Below the pieces are notes generated by a model. The model was not told the DNA's origin. It saw only the letters and a program-made list of their open reading frames with translations, and searched no databases. From contig CAYWNA010000331.1 in the NCBI GenBank assembly GCA_964459305.1, positions 1 to 12,870 of the forward strand: a DNA stretch of 12,870 nucleotides, written 5' to 3'. The stretch is from CAYWNA01 sp964459305 (GTDB lineage: Bacteria > Planctomycetota > Planctomycetia > Pirellulales > Pirellulaceae). Below are positions 12,455-12,870 of this stretch, piece after piece; the first letter of the stretch is position 1, and each line of letters opens with the position of its first letter. Made by a program: the position numbers and the translations under genes.

Positions 12455-12870
12455 CTACGGCAACTCAACGGACTCGCGGCCGTTCTTCGAACCTAATGCA
12501 CCCCAAACACCGTAGGGGCTTGGCCCCGTCGTCACCTCGGCAGCAGCAAGATTTCCTGTGTCGATGTTGTCGGTGATGAACTGCGTCGACCCATCAGCCA
12601 TGGTGACGTTCACACCGCCCGGATGGTAGCTATCAGGCGGCAACACACCCCACGACCATTCGCCACGGTCCACAGCGCAGCGGGGGCCGTTGGGCGCCAG
12701 AACCGTAGTGAAACCTTGAATGATCGGATAACCGCCCGACCAAGTGCGGCCGCGGAGGTTATAATGGCTGGACATGGTCTCTTGAATCGTGCCGTCGGGG
12801 TTAACGCGCAGGAGGCAGCTACCTGGGTTGGTGTTCAGACCGCCCGCCGGACCCGATACGCCACCCTTGA
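12455..12870 (-). CDS. DUF1559 (H-X9-DG type) protein, C-terminal part
   Basis: The frame is open to the right edge, so the N-terminus lies outside the window; the ATG at 12775 is internal, because GLNTNPGSCLLRVNPDG precedes it in frame. About 137 residues are visible. The signature H-x9-DG is present as HPGGVNVTMADG, followed by FITDNIDTGN and the closing PSPYGVWGALGSKNG, all hallmarks of the DUF1559 family that is greatly expanded in planctomycetes. Full members begin with a type IV pilin-like N-terminal methylation segment and are thought to be exported surface or pseudopilin-like proteins; that part cannot be seen here. The gene is followed after 148 bp by the lipoprotein with which such genes are commonly paired. 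It ends with TAG at 12457-12455. Confidence 0.92.
   Translation of the reverse strand, partial: KGGVSGPAGGLNTNPGSCLLRVNPDGTIQETMSSHYNLRGRTWSGGYPIIQGFTTVLAPNGPRCAVDRGEWSWGVLPPDSYHPGGVNVTMADGSTQFITDNIDTGNLAAAEVTTGPSPYGVWGALGSKNGRESVELP

Noticed and set aside
11965..12576. A 203-codon plus-strand frame across the lipoprotein and DUF1559 genes
   Set aside because: It crosses two well-supported minus-strand genes and their spacer, is Arg/Ser-rich, and has no plausible start signal.
1..12870. tRNA, rRNA, integrase, transposase or toxin-antitoxin genes
   Set aside because: I found no tRNA cloverleaf, rRNA segment, transposase or integrase motif on either strand; the only mobile-type signals are the short hairpin repeats.

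Overview
The window looks like a chromosomal piece of a planctomycete, probably of the Pirellulaceae/Rhodopirellula type. Three things point there. The first is a DUF1559 protein at the right edge with the H-x9-DG motif and the GVWGAL-type C-terminus that are characteristic of the phylum. The second is a small carboxypeptidase-regulatory-like lipoprotein just downstream of it. The third is a set of exported VCBS/CRTAC-type beta-propeller and TPR genes. Weak or missing Shine-Dalgarno sequences and GTG/TTG starts fit too. The assignment is by recognition only; no search was run.

Left block (1-2232): the tail of an unidentified, possibly HEAT-like protein converges on a 2[4Fe-4S] ferredoxin gene. 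Their stop codons share one CTAG. A 223-bp gap with a long inverted repeat and a good sigma70-like promoter separates the ferredoxin from a rightward Rrf2-regulator/MOSC-protein operon. The theme is Fe-S, sulfur and molybdenum-type chemistry.

Scar block (2233-3418): a pair of inverted hairpin repeats (REP/BIME-like) is followed by a class I methyltransferase that stops making sense near residue 147. At the same place a leftward membrane-anchored TPR gene also loses its 3' half. The two broken genes are joined tail to tail near 2810-2818, which looks like a deletion or rearrangement scar. Both strands nevertheless stay open across it.

Propeller block (3419-11585): a rightward gene encodes a membrane-anchored six-repeat VCBS protein with a c-type heme motif (CSDCH). 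It converges on a leftward four-gene operon with the order TPR, CRTAC, TPR, CRTAC. All junctions in that operon overlap, by 47, 1 and 4 bp. It looks like a tandem duplication of a two-gene cassette. N-terminal topology predicts that all these proteins face outside the cytoplasmic membrane, so I infer extracytoplasmic TPR/propeller assemblies of unknown function.

Right block (11586-12870): an intrinsic terminator closes the leftward DUF1559-lipoprotein unit and insulates it from the TPR/CRTAC operon. Hairpins lie in the spacer between the DUF1559 gene and the lipoprotein gene. The DUF1559 gene runs off the right edge.
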